Of a stretch of DNA of 64,000 bases, positions 19,550-28,713 are shown one piece after another; position 1 is the first letter of the stretch, and each line of letters opens with the position of its first letter. The notes under the pieces were generated by a model that did no database searches, was not told the DNA's origin, and saw only the letters and a program-made list of their open reading frames with translations. Made by a program: the position numbers and the translations under genes. Origin of the DNA: UBA6623 sp965238125 (GTDB lineage Bacteria > Acidobacteriota > Terriglobia > Bryobacterales > UBA6623); assembly GCA_965238125.1 (NCBI GenBank), contig OZ250179.1:6386001-6450000 (forward strand), written 5' to 3'.

Positions 19550-20512
19550 ATGTCGAACATGCCGGCCATCGAGGTGCGCGGACTGGCTTTTGCCTATAAC
19601 GGTACACCCGCGCTGCGGGATGTAAGCTTCTCGGTCGAGCGCGGCGAGATCTTCGGTTTGCTCGGCCCCAATGGGGGCGGCAAGACAACATTGTTTCGGA
19701 TTCTGTCGACCCTGCTCCCGGCCGAGCGGGGCGCCGCGTCGGTCTTCGGGGCCGACGTGGCGAGCGATCCGATCGCGGTGCGACGCCGCATCGGCGTTGT
19801 TTTTCAGAACCAGAGTCTCGACCGCCGTCTGACGGCGCGCGAGAACCTTCAGCACCAGGGGCATCTTTACGGGTTGCGGGGCGCGCGGCTCGCCTCGCGC
19901 ATCGACGAACTCCTGGATCGGCTGGGAATCGCCGATCGCAAAGACGACGTCGTCGAAACGCTTTCCGGCGGCTTGCGCCAACGCGTCGAGCTTGCGAAAG
20001 GCCTTCTGCACGGTCCCGAGCTGCTTTTGTTGGACGAACCGAGCACCGGCGTCGACCCGGCGGCGCGGCTGAAATTTTGGGAATATCTTCGTTTTCTGCG
20101 CGACGAAGAAAACGTGACCGTGCTGCTGACGACGCACCTGCTCGAGGAAGCCGACAAGTGCGGACGGCTGGGTATTCTCGATCGCGGCTCGTTGGTTGCG
20201 GAGGGAACGCCCGACGAGTTGAAAAGTCGCATCGGCGGCGAGATGATGTCTCTGGTCGGAGACGATCCCCAAGCTCTCGCTGACGAACTCTCTCAACAAC
20301 TCGCCGTCACCCCTCAAATCGTCGATCACACCGTGCGCTTCGAACACTCGCGGGGTTCCCAACTCGTTGCCCGTCTCATGGAGAACGCGGAAGGGCGCAT
20401 TCAATCGGTCACGGTCTCGAAACCCACCCTCGAGGACGTCTTCATACGAATGACCGGGCGGCGTTTCAGCGAGGACAATTCCGAACAGACGCCGCCCGAC
20501 GATCAACGATAG
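19550..20512 (+). CDS. ABC transporter ATP-binding protein
   Basis: A DrrA/CcmA-type ABC ATPase of about 320 residues. Walker A is GPNGGGKTT, the Q-loop is VVFQNQSLD, the signature is LSGGLRQRVELAKGL, Walker B is LLLLDEP and the switch His is in LLTTHLLEEADK. The C-terminal extension (about 225-300) is typical of ABC-2 exporter ATPases. GTG 19541 is an alternative start three codons upstream. The permease follows 61 bases later, and together they form an export pump or membrane-assembly transporter. Confidence 0.9.
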   Translation: MSNMPAIEVRGLAFAYNGTPALRDVSFSVERGEIFGLLGPNGGGKTTLFRILSTLLPAERGAASVFGADVASDPIAVRRRIGVVFQNQSLDRRLTARENLQHQGHLYGLRGARLASRIDELLDRLGIADRKDDVVETLSGGLRQRVELAKGLLHGPELLLLDEPSTGVDPAARLKFWEYLRFLRDEENVTVLLTTHLLEEADKCGRLGILDRGSLVAEGTPDELKSRIGGEMMSLVGDDPQALADELSQQLAVTPQIVDHTVRFEHSRGSQLVARLMENAEGRIQSVTVSKPTLEDVFIRMTGRRFSEDNSEQTPPDDQR

Positions 20513-20572
20513 AATGAGGGAGCCGGCCAGGGCGGAGCCGTCTCGCCCCGCCGGCATTTGTTTCGCTGTCTC

Positions 20573-21439
20573 ATGACCGATTCCGGATCCACCCTTGCCG
20601 CCCCGTCAGTGAAGGGAGCGGTTGACGACGCGCCGTCGGCAACCGGTCCGCGGCTCGCTCGGCCTCGCTTTTGGTTGAGCGTCGGCACGCTTTGTTTCCG
20701 GGAGATTCGGGGTTTCTACCGCCAGCGAAGCCGCGTGGTCGGTACGCTGGCGACGCCGTTGCTTTTTTGGTTGTTGCTGGGGTCGGGTTTCGCGCATTCG
20801 TTCGGGACGCGCGGCTCGGGCGGGGGTGCGCTGGAGTTCTTTTTCCCGGGCATGATGACGATGGTCGTGCTTTTCACCGCCATCTTTTCGAACATCTCGA
20901 TCATTGAAGACCGCCGCGAGGGCTTTTTGTTGTCGGTGCTGGCGGCGCCGGTTTCGCGGGCGGCGCTGGTGTTGGGCAAGGTGCTGGGGGCGACGGCGAT
21001 CGGTTTGTTCCAAGGGATCGTCTTTCTGCTGCCGGCGCCGTTCATGGGCCTTGCGGTCGATCCGGCGAAGCTTCCGGCGATCTTCGCGGTCATTGTCGGC
21101 ATGTCGTTGGGCTTGACGGCGTTGGGATTCTTTTTCGCCTGGTGGCTGAATTCAGTCCAAGGTTTTCACGCCATCATGAACGTTGTTCTGATGCCGTTGT
21201 GGATTCTTTCCGGCGCCATCTTTCCGGCTGCCGGCGCGGCCGCGTGGATGCAATGGGTGATGAAGGCCAACCCGCTTGGTTACGGCGTGACGGCTTTACG
21301 CAGTCTCTTCCCCGGTGCGCGAGCCGACGACGGTCCGTCGCTGCTGGTGTGCGCCGCCGTGCTCGCCGGCTTTGCCGCCGTGACGCTGGCCGCGGCCTTT
21401 TACCAAGTGAATCGCGCATCCGCCCGCCATCTTTCCTGA
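20573..21439 (+). CDS. ABC-2 type transporter permease
   Basis: A permease of about 288 residues with six hydrophobic segments (for example TLATPLLFWLLLGSGF, GMMTMVVLFTAIFSNISII, IGLFQGIVFLLPAPF, VIVGMSLGLTALGFFFAW, VLMPLWILSGAIFP). This matches the ABC-2 permease fold, including the conserved LSGAIFP region. It pairs with the ATPase upstream. The transported substrate is unknown. The DUF420 gene next door suggests a link to respiratory membrane assembly. Confidence 0.87.
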   Translation: MTDSGSTLAAPSVKGAVDDAPSATGPRLARPRFWLSVGTLCFREIRGFYRQRSRVVGTLATPLLFWLLLGSGFAHSFGTRGSGGGALEFFFPGMMTMVVLFTAIFSNISIIEDRREGFLLSVLAAPVSRAALVLGKVLGATAIGLFQGIVFLLPAPFMGLAVDPAKLPAIFAVIVGMSLGLTALGFFFAWWLNSVQGFHAIMNVVLMPLWILSGAIFPAAGAAAWMQWVMKANPLGYGVTALRSLFPGARADDGPSLLVCAAVLAGFAAVTLAAAFYQVNRASARHLS

Positions 21440-21486
21440 AAGGCCCGACCCGGCCGCGGTCGGCCGCAACGACCGCACCGCAAGCT

Positions 21487-21900
21487 ATGGACTTCCGCGA
21501 TCTTCCGGCGCTCAACGCAACTTTGAACGCAGTGAGTACGGTGCTGCTCAGCGCCGGTTTCGTCTTCATTCGCCAAGGTCGAAGGGATCGCCACCGCTTT
21601 TGCATGATCGGCGCTTTCGCTGTTTCGTGTCTCTTCCTGACGAGCTACCTGGTTTATCACTTCGAGGTCGGCTCGGTGCCCTTCACGAAACAGGGCTGGG
21701 TGCGGCCACTCTATTTCACGATCTTGATCACCCACGTCGTGCTGGCGGCGGCTATTGTTCCGCTGGTCTTGGTTACACTTTCTCGCGCGCTGAAAGAGCG
21801 GTTCGACAAGCATCGCGCCATCGCGCGCTGGACTCTGCCGCTGTGGCTTTACGTCTCGGTCACCGGCGTGGTGATCTATTGGATGCTCTATCGGATGTGA
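21487..21900 (+). CDS. DUF420 family membrane protein
   Basis: A 137-residue protein with four transmembrane helices. The pattern is that of DUF420/YozB proteins: LPALNATLNAVSTVLL, a TM helix, TSYLVYHFEVGS, ILITHVVLAAAIVPLVL, and KHRAIARWTLPLWLYVSVTGVVIYWMLY, with conserved histidines in or near helices. DUF420 genes often sit by cytochrome oxidase or SCO genes; neither is in this window. It starts 47 bases after the permease stop, probably in the same transcript. Confidence 0.8.
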   Translation: MDFRDLPALNATLNAVSTVLLSAGFVFIRQGRRDRHRFCMIGAFAVSCLFLTSYLVYHFEVGSVPFTKQGWVRPLYFTILITHVVLAAAIVPLVLVTLSRALKERFDKHRAIARWTLPLWLYVSVTGVVIYWMLYRM

Positions 21901-21929
21901 GCCGCGGTCGGGCCGGCCGGAGCACCTTC

Positions 21930-22889
21930 ATGCAACGAGGCATCTACTTCACAGGCAATATCGTGGCCGATTGCCTGGTGCGGCCGGTCGACGGGTTGCC
22001 GGAATGGGGCGCGACGGCCTATGTCGACTCGACCGACCTTCACCTGGGAGGCAATGCCGCCGCGACGGCCTATGCGGCGGCCTTGATGGGCGTTCCCGCA
22101 ACCGTGGCGGGGGCGGTGGGGGATGACTTTTTTGGGGAATTCGCGCTCGGTCGACTGCGGTCGGTCGGGGTGGATCTCTCGCGTGTCAAAGTGAAACCGG
22201 ACTCGGCGACCTCGACGACCGTAGGGCTGATCAATCAAGAAGGTGAGCGATTGTTTCTGCACCAACCGGGCGCGAGCGGCCTGCTGGCCCTCGACGATAT
22301 TCCTTTCGACGAGCAGATCGCTCGCCGCCACGCCTACTTCCATTTCGGCAGCATCTTTTGCCTGCCGAAGCTGCGTCCCGACGCCGAGCAATTGCTGATT
22401 CGCGCTCGCGACGCCGGGTTGATCACCTCGCTCGACGCCGATTGGGATGTGGATGACCTTTGGATGGAAGGCTTCGAGCCGCTTTGCCCGTTGATGGACT
22501 ACTTCTTCGCGAACCATGAGGAAGCGCGGCGGCTCACGGACCTCTCCGAACCCGCGGCGATAGGGCGATTCTTTCGCCGCCGCGGGGTCAAGGTCGTGGT
22601 GTTGAAATTGGGACCCGACGGATGCGCCGTCTTTTCCGAACAGGGGGACTTCATCCTTCCCGCCTACCATGTCGAGGTTGCCGACACAACCGGGGCGGGG
22701 GATTGCTTCTGCGGGGCTTTCTTGGCGGGGTTGATCCGCGGCATGGACATCGAGCAGACAGCCGGGTTGGCGACCGCCGCCGCGGCCCACTGTGTTCAAA
22801 AAGTGGGTGGAACCGCCGGCGCGAGGGATTTCGAAGCGACCAAGCGGTGGATGGAGTCCCGCAAGCCGCTAACGGTCGAGAGGTTGTAA
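21930..22889 (+). CDS. PfkB-family carbohydrate kinase
   Basis: A 319-residue ribokinase/fructokinase-type enzyme. Visible are FTGNIVADCLVRPVDGLP, the substrate glycines LGGNAAATAYAAALMG, VGAVGDDFFGEFA, and the C-terminal ATP/catalytic motif DTTGAGDCFCGAFLAGL with the catalytic Asp. It phosphorylates a sugar or nucleoside with ATP; the exact substrate is unclear. Its ATG is 30 bases after the DUF420 stop, so it may share the transcript. Confidence 0.88.
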   Translation: MQRGIYFTGNIVADCLVRPVDGLPEWGATAYVDSTDLHLGGNAAATAYAAALMGVPATVAGAVGDDFFGEFALGRLRSVGVDLSRVKVKPDSATSTTVGLINQEGERLFLHQPGASGLLALDDIPFDEQIARRHAYFHFGSIFCLPKLRPDAEQLLIRARDAGLITSLDADWDVDDLWMEGFEPLCPLMDYFFANHEEARRLTDLSEPAAIGRFFRRRGVKVVVLKLGPDGCAVFSEQGDFILPAYHVEVADTTGAGDCFCGAFLAGLIRGMDIEQTAGLATAAAAHCVQKVGGTAGARDFEATKRWMESRKPLTVERL

Positions 22890-23140
22890 AGGAAGAGACG
22901 TCGTCCGCACCTCGAGGTGCAATCAGCAAGGCCGCGGACGAGCGATGTGGCGTGAGCGTCCACGCTTGCCGCGAACCGATTCATCGGTTCGTAACCCCGG
23001 ATTCGCGAGAACTCCCAAGCCGGCAATCCGAAATACGCTCCGATGACTCGGGGCGGCAAAGCTGGAGCCTCACGCCAACCTTAGCCGGCCGGCCTCGCCA
23101 CCGGGCCGGATGATTCAGGTGGGAAACTTGAAGTTTCGCG
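22890..23140. other. Intergenic region between convergent genes
   Basis: About 250 bases between the PfkB kinase and the leftward HAD gene. GCACCTCGAGGTGC (22907-22920) is a small perfect palindrome that could help termination. Nothing else is recognisable. Confidence 0.4.
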
Positions 23141-23809
23141 TCAGGTGGTCGATGCTGGGATACCGTTGGTCACGACGGGAATCAGCCCGGTGATTTCATC
23201 CAACAGGATTTCCGGCGGGCAGTCGACGAGCGTCTCCGGTTGCAGCCCGTAGGTGACTCCGCAGGAGGCCACGCCGGCGTTGCGCGCGGTCCGGACATCA
23301 ACCGCGCTATCGCCAACCATCAGGGTACGGTCTTTGGATGCCCCGGTTTCATCGATCAGCAAGTTGAGCCCATAGGGGTCCGGCTTCTTGGTGTCGAAAC
23401 TATTACCGCCGTAGATGCGACGAAAGTGCCGGGCCAGGCCGAGCCTTTCGACCATCAATATCGAAAAGCGCACCGGCTTGTTGGTGAGCACGGCCAGGTT
23501 GCGGTCGGCTTCGACAAGCGTGTCCAGTGTTTCTTGAACGCCGGGGTAGAGGGTCGTGTTGTCGAGCATGTGATCGCGGTAGTACTCGTAGAAGAATTCC
23601 AGAGCACGATCGGCTTGTTGTTCGGAGGCTTCCGGACCCAGCGAACGGCGGATCAACATGGGCGCGCCGTTGCCGACGTAGGAATAGATCAGTTCGTAGT
23701 CGAGCGGAGCCATGCCGGCGTCGCCGCGAGCGGCGTTGACGGCGAAAGCGAGATCGAGTTTCGAGTCGACCAGAGTCCCGTCAAGGTCGAAAACAACGAG
23801 TTCAAACAT
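23141..23809 (-). CDS. HAD-superfamily phosphatase, phosphoglycolate phosphatase type
   Basis: A 222-residue HAD hydrolase with all four motifs: FDLDGTLVDS (nucleophile Asp8), LTNKP, KKPDPYGLN and MVGDSAVDV. The alpha-helical cap at about 20-85 is the Gph/PGP type (subfamily IA). It probably dephosphorylates 2-phosphoglycolate or a similar small phosphate ester; paralogues with other substrates are common. It is divergent from the RNase J gene. Confidence 0.85.
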   Translation of the reverse strand: MFELVVFDLDGTLVDSKLDLAFAVNAARGDAGMAPLDYELIYSYVGNGAPMLIRRSLGPEASEQQADRALEFFYEYYRDHMLDNTTLYPGVQETLDTLVEADRNLAVLTNKPVRFSILMVERLGLARHFRRIYGGNSFDTKKPDPYGLNLLIDETGASKDRTLMVGDSAVDVRTARNAGVASCGVTYGLQPETLVDCPPEILLDEITGLIPVVTNGIPASTT

Positions 23810-23865
23810 GAGGTTTCAGTCTAACAAGCGACCATGCGCCGGCCGGTTGCGGGAACACCCTCGGG

Positions 23866-23970
23866 GGCTGTGAAAAAATGGGGACTGTACCGAGCGCCGA
23901 CCGAATAAGTCCCATTGAATCGGGAACCTCATCCGGCGCGAAGTGGACTGTACCCGATTTTTTCACAGCC
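23866..23970. repeat. 105-bp inverted-repeat element
   Basis: Ends GGCTGTGAAAAAAT (23866-23879) and ATTTTTTCACAGCC (23957-23970) are perfectly complementary over 14 bases. Inside them the pairing continues imperfectly (GGGGACTGTACC against GGACTGTACCC). The unit lies alone between two divergent genes. It looks like a small palindromic mobile repeat (REP- or MITE-like). Confidence 0.6.
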
Positions 23971-24070
23971 GCGCGCGCGCCCGTCTCGGTTTGGTTGAAC
24001 GCTTCAGGCACTTGCCCGGCCCTATGCTAGGCTGGCTACAGGAGGCTCTCCCCCACTGACAGATCAAAAA

Positions 24071-25726
24071 TTGCAAATCATTCCGCTCGGAGGGCTGGGC
24101 GAGTTCGGCATGAACATGATGGCCCTGCGATGCGGAGACGATATCATTGTCGTCGACGCCGGGTCGTTATTTCCCGGCGTGGAATTGTTGGGCGTCGATC
24201 TCGTTGTCCCCGACATCACCTACCTGGTCGACAACCGCGAGCATGTTCGCGGACTCATTCTCACCCACGGTCATGAAGATCACATCGGCGCGACGCCGTA
24301 TGTCTTGTCGCAAATCGACCTGCCGATCTATACGACGCGCTTCACCGAAGCGCTGGTGAATCGCAAACTCAAGGAGCACGATCTCGATCAACCTCCGACG
24401 ATTCACACCGTCGAAGCGGGAGAAAAGGTGACGCTTGGCTGCTTTGAGGTCGAGTTCATTCAAGTCACCCACAGCATTCCCAACGCCTCGGCGCTGGCGA
24501 TCAAGACGCCCTTGGGGATCGTCGTTCACACGGCGGATTTCAAAATCGACCCGACTCCGATCGACGGCCGCTTGTTCGACCTGCATACGCTGGCGGATTA
24601 CGGCAAGCGTGGCGTGTTGCTGTTGCTGGCTGATTCGACCAACGTCGACCGAACCGGTTTCACGCCGTCGGAGCGAGCCGTGCGGCCGCGTTTGGAAGCG
24701 ATCTTCCATCACGCCCCGAACTCGCTTTACTTCAGTTGCTTTTCCTCGTCGATCCACCGAGTGCAGCAGATACTCGATTTGTCGGCCGAGGCGGGACGCA
24801 AGGTTGCGTTCGTGGGCCGAAGCATTTCCGAGGTCAGCGGCTTGGCGCATGACCTTCGGCTGCTCGACATACCCGACGGGTTGTTAGTTCATCCCGGCGA
24901 CATCGGTAAGTTGCCGCGCTCCGAGCGCACGATTATCATTTCGGGCAGTCAGGGAGAGCCGCTCTCGGCGCTTTCGCGCGCCGCGGTCGGCAAACATCGA
25001 CACGCCGAGATCGATACCGGAGACACGGTCGTTCTCAGCGCGCGGCTGATTCCGGGCAACGAAAAGGCGATTTACCGCATGGTCGACCACCTTGCTCGCC
25101 GGGGAGCCGAGGTGCTCTACGGGCCGATGAATCCCCCGGTGCATGTCTCGGGCCATGCGAGCGAGGAGGAGTTGAAGCTGGTTCTGAGCTTGCTGCGGCC
25201 GAAATATTTCGTGCCGGTGCACGGCGAATACCGGCAGCTTTCGCGTCACTTGCAATTGGCCGAGCATTTCAAGAGCGCCGGGCTCGAGACGTCGTTCTTG
25301 GTGGAAAGCGGCGATGTGCTGGAAATCGACGCCGAGGGCGCGCGGCAGCGCGAATCGGTCCCGGTGGGCCGTGTGTGCATCGACTCGGGTACGGGCGACG
25401 AAATTCTCGAGGAGGTCGTGATTCGAGACCGCCGTCACTTGTCGGAGTTCGGCGTCGTGGTGCCGATCGTGGCCCTCAACCGGCACAGCGGCAAACTGGA
25501 AAGCGACCCGGAGATCATCACTCGCGGTTTCGTAGTGGGAGAAGACAGCTCCGAGCTGCTCGACGGCGCCGCCGACGCGGTTGCCCGGACGATCGAGACT
25601 TCCTCCGAGGAAGAGAAGACCGATTGTGGCGTGATGGAAGAGAAGATTCGCGCCGATCTACGCCGCTACATCAAACGCAAGACCGATAGCCGCCCGCTGA
25701 TTGTCCCGGTGATTCTGGAAGTTTGA
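24071..25726 (+). CDS. rnj: Ribonuclease J
   Basis: A metallo-beta-lactamase/beta-CASP ribonuclease of about 551 residues. The metal motif is LILTHGHEDHIGATPY, with further motifs VTHSIPNAS, VVHTADFKID, LADSTNV, ISGSQGEPLSALSRAA and the late HVSGHAS and VPVHGEYRQL. RNase J trims and decays RNA by 5'-3' exo- and endonuclease action. No ATG is available. TTG 24071 is 25 bases from a strong GGAGG (24041-24045), while CTG 24056 would be spaced 10 bases from it and adds five residues. Confidence 0.9.
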   Translation: MQIIPLGGLGEFGMNMMALRCGDDIIVVDAGSLFPGVELLGVDLVVPDITYLVDNREHVRGLILTHGHEDHIGATPYVLSQIDLPIYTTRFTEALVNRKLKEHDLDQPPTIHTVEAGEKVTLGCFEVEFIQVTHSIPNASALAIKTPLGIVVHTADFKIDPTPIDGRLFDLHTLADYGKRGVLLLLADSTNVDRTGFTPSERAVRPRLEAIFHHAPNSLYFSCFSSSIHRVQQILDLSAEAGRKVAFVGRSISEVSGLAHDLRLLDIPDGLLVHPGDIGKLPRSERTIIISGSQGEPLSALSRAAVGKHRHAEIDTGDTVVLSARLIPGNEKAIYRMVDHLARRGAEVLYGPMNPPVHVSGHASEEELKLVLSLLRPKYFVPVHGEYRQLSRHLQLAEHFKSAGLETSFLVESGDVLEIDAEGARQRESVPVGRVCIDSGTGDEILEEVVIRDRRHLSEFGVVVPIVALNRHSGKLESDPEIITRGFVVGEDSSELLDGAADAVARTIETSSEEEKTDCGVMEEKIRADLRRYIKRKTDSRPLIVPVILEV

Positions 25727-25765
25727 TTCGGCCTGATCGCCGGGCCGCCGCCCTTAGGCGAGCGG

Positions 25766-26437
25766 TCAACCCGGGGCGGCGCGAGACTTGTGCACCAAGG
25801 GCCGGGCGGGGTTCCCGACGACGACAGCTCCGGCGGCGACATCTCGGGTGACAACGGCGCCGGCCCCGACGATGGCGCCTTCTCCCACAAACAGCCCGGG
25901 ATTGACGACGGCTCCGGCTCCGATCGTCGCGCGGCTACCGACTCGAACATTACCGGTCAAAATGGCGCCCGGGAGGATTTGCGCATGGGCTTCGACGCGG
26001 CAGTCGTGATCGACCGAGGCGCGGGTGTTGAGGCAAACGTTGTCCTCGATGAGGGCGCCTGGGTTGACCACGGCGCCGGCGAGAATGACGATGCCCCGAC
26101 CGAGTTCCGCGTGCCCGGAAATCACGGCGGAAGGATGAATCAGGCTGGGCGCGGCGAGACGGGCAGCTAGGACGCGGGCAAAGAAGGTTTCTCGCGATCC
26201 GTTGTCACCGAAGGCGAGCGCAACGGCGTTTGCGCGGGTTTTCTCGGCGGCGACGGCCAACTCCGCGGTCGGACCCAAGACCGGCAAGCCCAATACGCGG
26301 TCGCCCTGCTTGGCGGGATCGTCGTCGAGAAAGCCGACGGCGCGCCAATCGGCGAGTTGGTCGATCAAATCGGCCAGGACTTTGCCGTGGCCTCCGGCGC
26401 CGAGAATGAGAAGTTTTCCGAGCGGCATCAGCGGCAT
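25766..26437 (-). CDS. NeuD/PglD-type sugar O- or N-acetyltransferase
   Basis: A 223-residue protein with an N-terminal nucleotide-sugar domain (LLILGAGGHGKVLADLI). A left-handed beta-helix follows, made of hexapeptide repeats (about 100-215, for example HPSAVISGHAELGRGIVI, VNPGALIEDNVCLNTRAS). Such enzymes use acetyl-CoA to acetylate amino- or sialic-type sugars. It lies 27 bases downstream of the glycosyltransferase/sugar transferase fusion on the same strand and would tailor that polysaccharide or glycan. Confidence 0.85.
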   Translation of the reverse strand: MPLMPLGKLLILGAGGHGKVLADLIDQLADWRAVGFLDDDPAKQGDRVLGLPVLGPTAELAVAAEKTRANAVALAFGDNGSRETFFARVLAARLAAPSLIHPSAVISGHAELGRGIVILAGAVVNPGALIEDNVCLNTRASVDHDCRVEAHAQILPGAILTGNVRVGSRATIGAGAVVNPGLFVGEGAIVGAGAVVTRDVAAGAVVVGNPARPLVHKSRAAPG

Positions 26438-26464
26438 CGTTCAATCCCAAAAAAATCGCCTCCG

Positions 26465-28311
26465 CTAAGAAACGGCCTTGGCCGGAGTGCCTTCAAAGCG
26501 AGGCATGGTTGCTTCGCCGCCTTGTGCTATGCCTTCGCGGCGCAAAACGGCGACAACCGTCAGCCAAGCGATCTTGCAATCGAGCGTGGGCGATAGGTTA
26601 TCGGCATACCAGCTATCGAGGGTGAATTTTTCGTCCCAGCAAAGCGTATCGCGGCCGCGCACCTGGGCCCAACCGGTCAGCCCCGGCCGAACTTCGTGCC
26701 GCTTCATTTGCCTCTCGCCATAGAGAGGCAGGTACTCGGCCAAAAGCGGCCGCGGGCCGATGAGGCTCATTTCCCCTTTGAGAACGTTCCACAGCTGCGG
26801 CACTTCATCGAGGCTTGAAGCGCGCAGCCAACGACCGAGTCGCGTCAGCCTTTCGCCGTCGAGGCCGTCGCCGGGCGCCATCGTACGGAACTTCAGCAAA
26901 TCGAAAACTTCACCGCCCCATCCGGCCCGTTCTTGGCGAAACAGAATCCGTGATCCCATCCGAGCCCGAACTGCGGCGGCGACCACGAGCATGAGCGGCG
27001 ATAGGAACAGGAGGCCCCCCAAGGCCGCGACGATGTCGATCACACGCTTGCCGCGATAAGCCTCCCGGCGCGGACAACTTCTCGCCGAAACCCTTTGCGC
27101 TCCGGCCAAGGCGTCACGGTAGAGCGAGATATAGCCCCGCGCCAACCGGTTGGGAGAGAACCGGGCGCGGACCCGTTCGCGGGCGGCGCGGCCCATGCGA
27201 TTCGCTGCCTCGGTATCCGCGAGCAAGCTTTCCACCGCGGTCGCCAAAGTCGCGGCATCCCGCGCCGGAACGAGTAGGCCGGTTTCGCCGTCGATCACGG
27301 CATCGACCGAACCGGTCGCTCGGGCGGCTACGAGCGGTTTGCCGGCCGCCGCGGCCTCGAGGGCCACGGTCGGGAAGCCCTCGCGGTAGCTGGGGAGCAA
27401 GACCACGTCCATCAGATCGTAATAGGGAGCCGGGTCGTTGACAAACCCGGTACGGATGACGCCGGGGTCGTCTTCGCCGGAGTCGTTTTCGCCGGGGTCG
27501 TTTTCGATGGTTCGGCGGATTCTTCGCGGGATCTCTCCCAGCCGCTCGTATTCACCCACGAGCAAGAGCTTGAGGTCGGGACGTTTCCTCCGCAGGATAC
27601 CGAACGCGTCGATCAGCTCGGTAATCCCCTTGTCCCGCGTGACGCGCCCGACGAACCCGACAACCTCGTGCCCCGAACCGATACCGAACCGCTCACGCAG
27701 CCGACGAACCACGATCGCTTTTTCGGGGCCCGCGAGAAAAGGCGCAATGTCGATGCCCTTGGCGCTGCCCTCCGCGATGACCATGGTCTTCTCCCGGGCG
27801 ACGACGCCCAGCGTAACGGCGCGCTCCCGCAGGCTAACGCTGACCGAGCTCACGCGGTGCGCTATGCGGCACGCCAGCCACTCGGCCGCGAACAGCAACC
27901 GACGGCCCGCGCCGGTTGCGGTTTCCAGCCGCAAACCGTGAAGGGTGTAGAAACGGTGCGGAACGCCGGCAGCCCACCCGGCCAGTCCGCCGAGCAGCCC
28001 GGCCTTCGGCGTCCCGACGTGACAAATCGCCGGACGCAACTCCCGCAGCAGCCGCCACAGCCTCCAAACCGAGACCATGTCGGCGAGTGGTGCGATGGGA
28101 CGGGCCATCGGGACGGCCCGCGCTTCGACGCCGTCGCGTTCGGCCGCGCGGCACAGCGCCGCGCCGGGCGACGAAACGACCGTGACCCGGAAACCGGCTT
28201 GGCGATACCGCCGGAGTTGGCCCTCGAGCATGGCCGACACGGCCATCGGCGCGGTGACAATGTGGACCAGATGGGGGCGGTCTTCGCCGTCGGTCGCTCG
28301 TGACGGTTCAT
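26465..28311 (-). CDS. GT4 glycosyltransferase fused to an initiating sugar-phosphate transferase
   Basis: From about 28246 leftward one 593-residue chain holds two enzymes. The first is a GT-B glycosyltransferase of family 4 (VGFVGRVTRDKG, YREGFPTVALEAAAAGKPLVA). From about residue 395 there is a polyprenyl-phosphate sugar transferase of the PglC/WcaJ catalytic-domain type (KRVIDIVAALGGLLFLSPL, then FDLLKFRTM, LRASSLDEVPQLWNVLKGEM, LIGPRP, VRPGLTGWAQV). It would start and extend a lipid-linked glycan. The natural 5' end seems to be ATG 28311, but the frame changes at the C5 run near 28273-28277, suggesting a 1-base deletion. An in-frame 15-bp repeat encodes ENDPG-ENDSG-EDDPG. Confidence 0.82.
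27463..27507 (+). repeat. In-frame 15-bp tandem repeat inside the glycosyltransferase gene
   Basis: Three units CGCCGGGGTCGTCTT, CGCCGGAGTCGTTTT and CGCCGGGGTCGTTTT, encoding a five-residue acidic repeat on the minus strand. The unit length and CGCCGGGGT core match the intergenic arrays at 11576, 19201 and 19482. Confidence 0.65.
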
Positions 28312-28713
28312 GGGGGCGCGGCCCGGCATTTCTTCCGGCGGGCCGGCGGTCGGAGGTTTGGCACGACTGACCGGCGCTAGTATCAATCGGGTTGTCGGAG
28401 CGTTGACTTTAGTAGGCGCTTCTCTCCGCCCGCGGGCCGCGCCAAAGGTGTGCGACATGAATGTGGGACGTCCCTCTCGCAAGGCGAGCGACAGAAACAG
28501 AGGCGTAGTCGGCAATCCACGCTTAGTTAGTTAGCCCGGTTCACCGGGCTTGGATTGCAAATAGGCCAGCCCTTGTAGGGCCGGTTGAAAGCGCTCTTCG
28601 TCCCCTACGAGGCCGTTTCAACGGCCTTTTCCAGCAAGGCTTTAGCCATAGCCTAGCCAAGGGAAAGTTGCGGGCAGGGAGGCGCTCGGGCCCGGCCGCC
28701 GTTCTTCGATACT
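28312..28713. other. Intergenic region with two hairpins
   Basis: About 400 bases between the glycosyltransferase start and the IS630 element. I see no convincing gene. AGCCCGG-TTCA-CCGGGCT (28533-28549) is a stable hairpin. A second at 28610-28630 is followed by TTTT. The region could hold the leftward promoter of the glycosyltransferase operon. Confidence 0.4.
28610..28630 (+). terminator. Rho-independent terminator-like hairpin
   Basis: AGGCCGTT-TC-AACGGCCT followed by TTT. It points rightward, toward the IS630 element. Confidence 0.5.
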
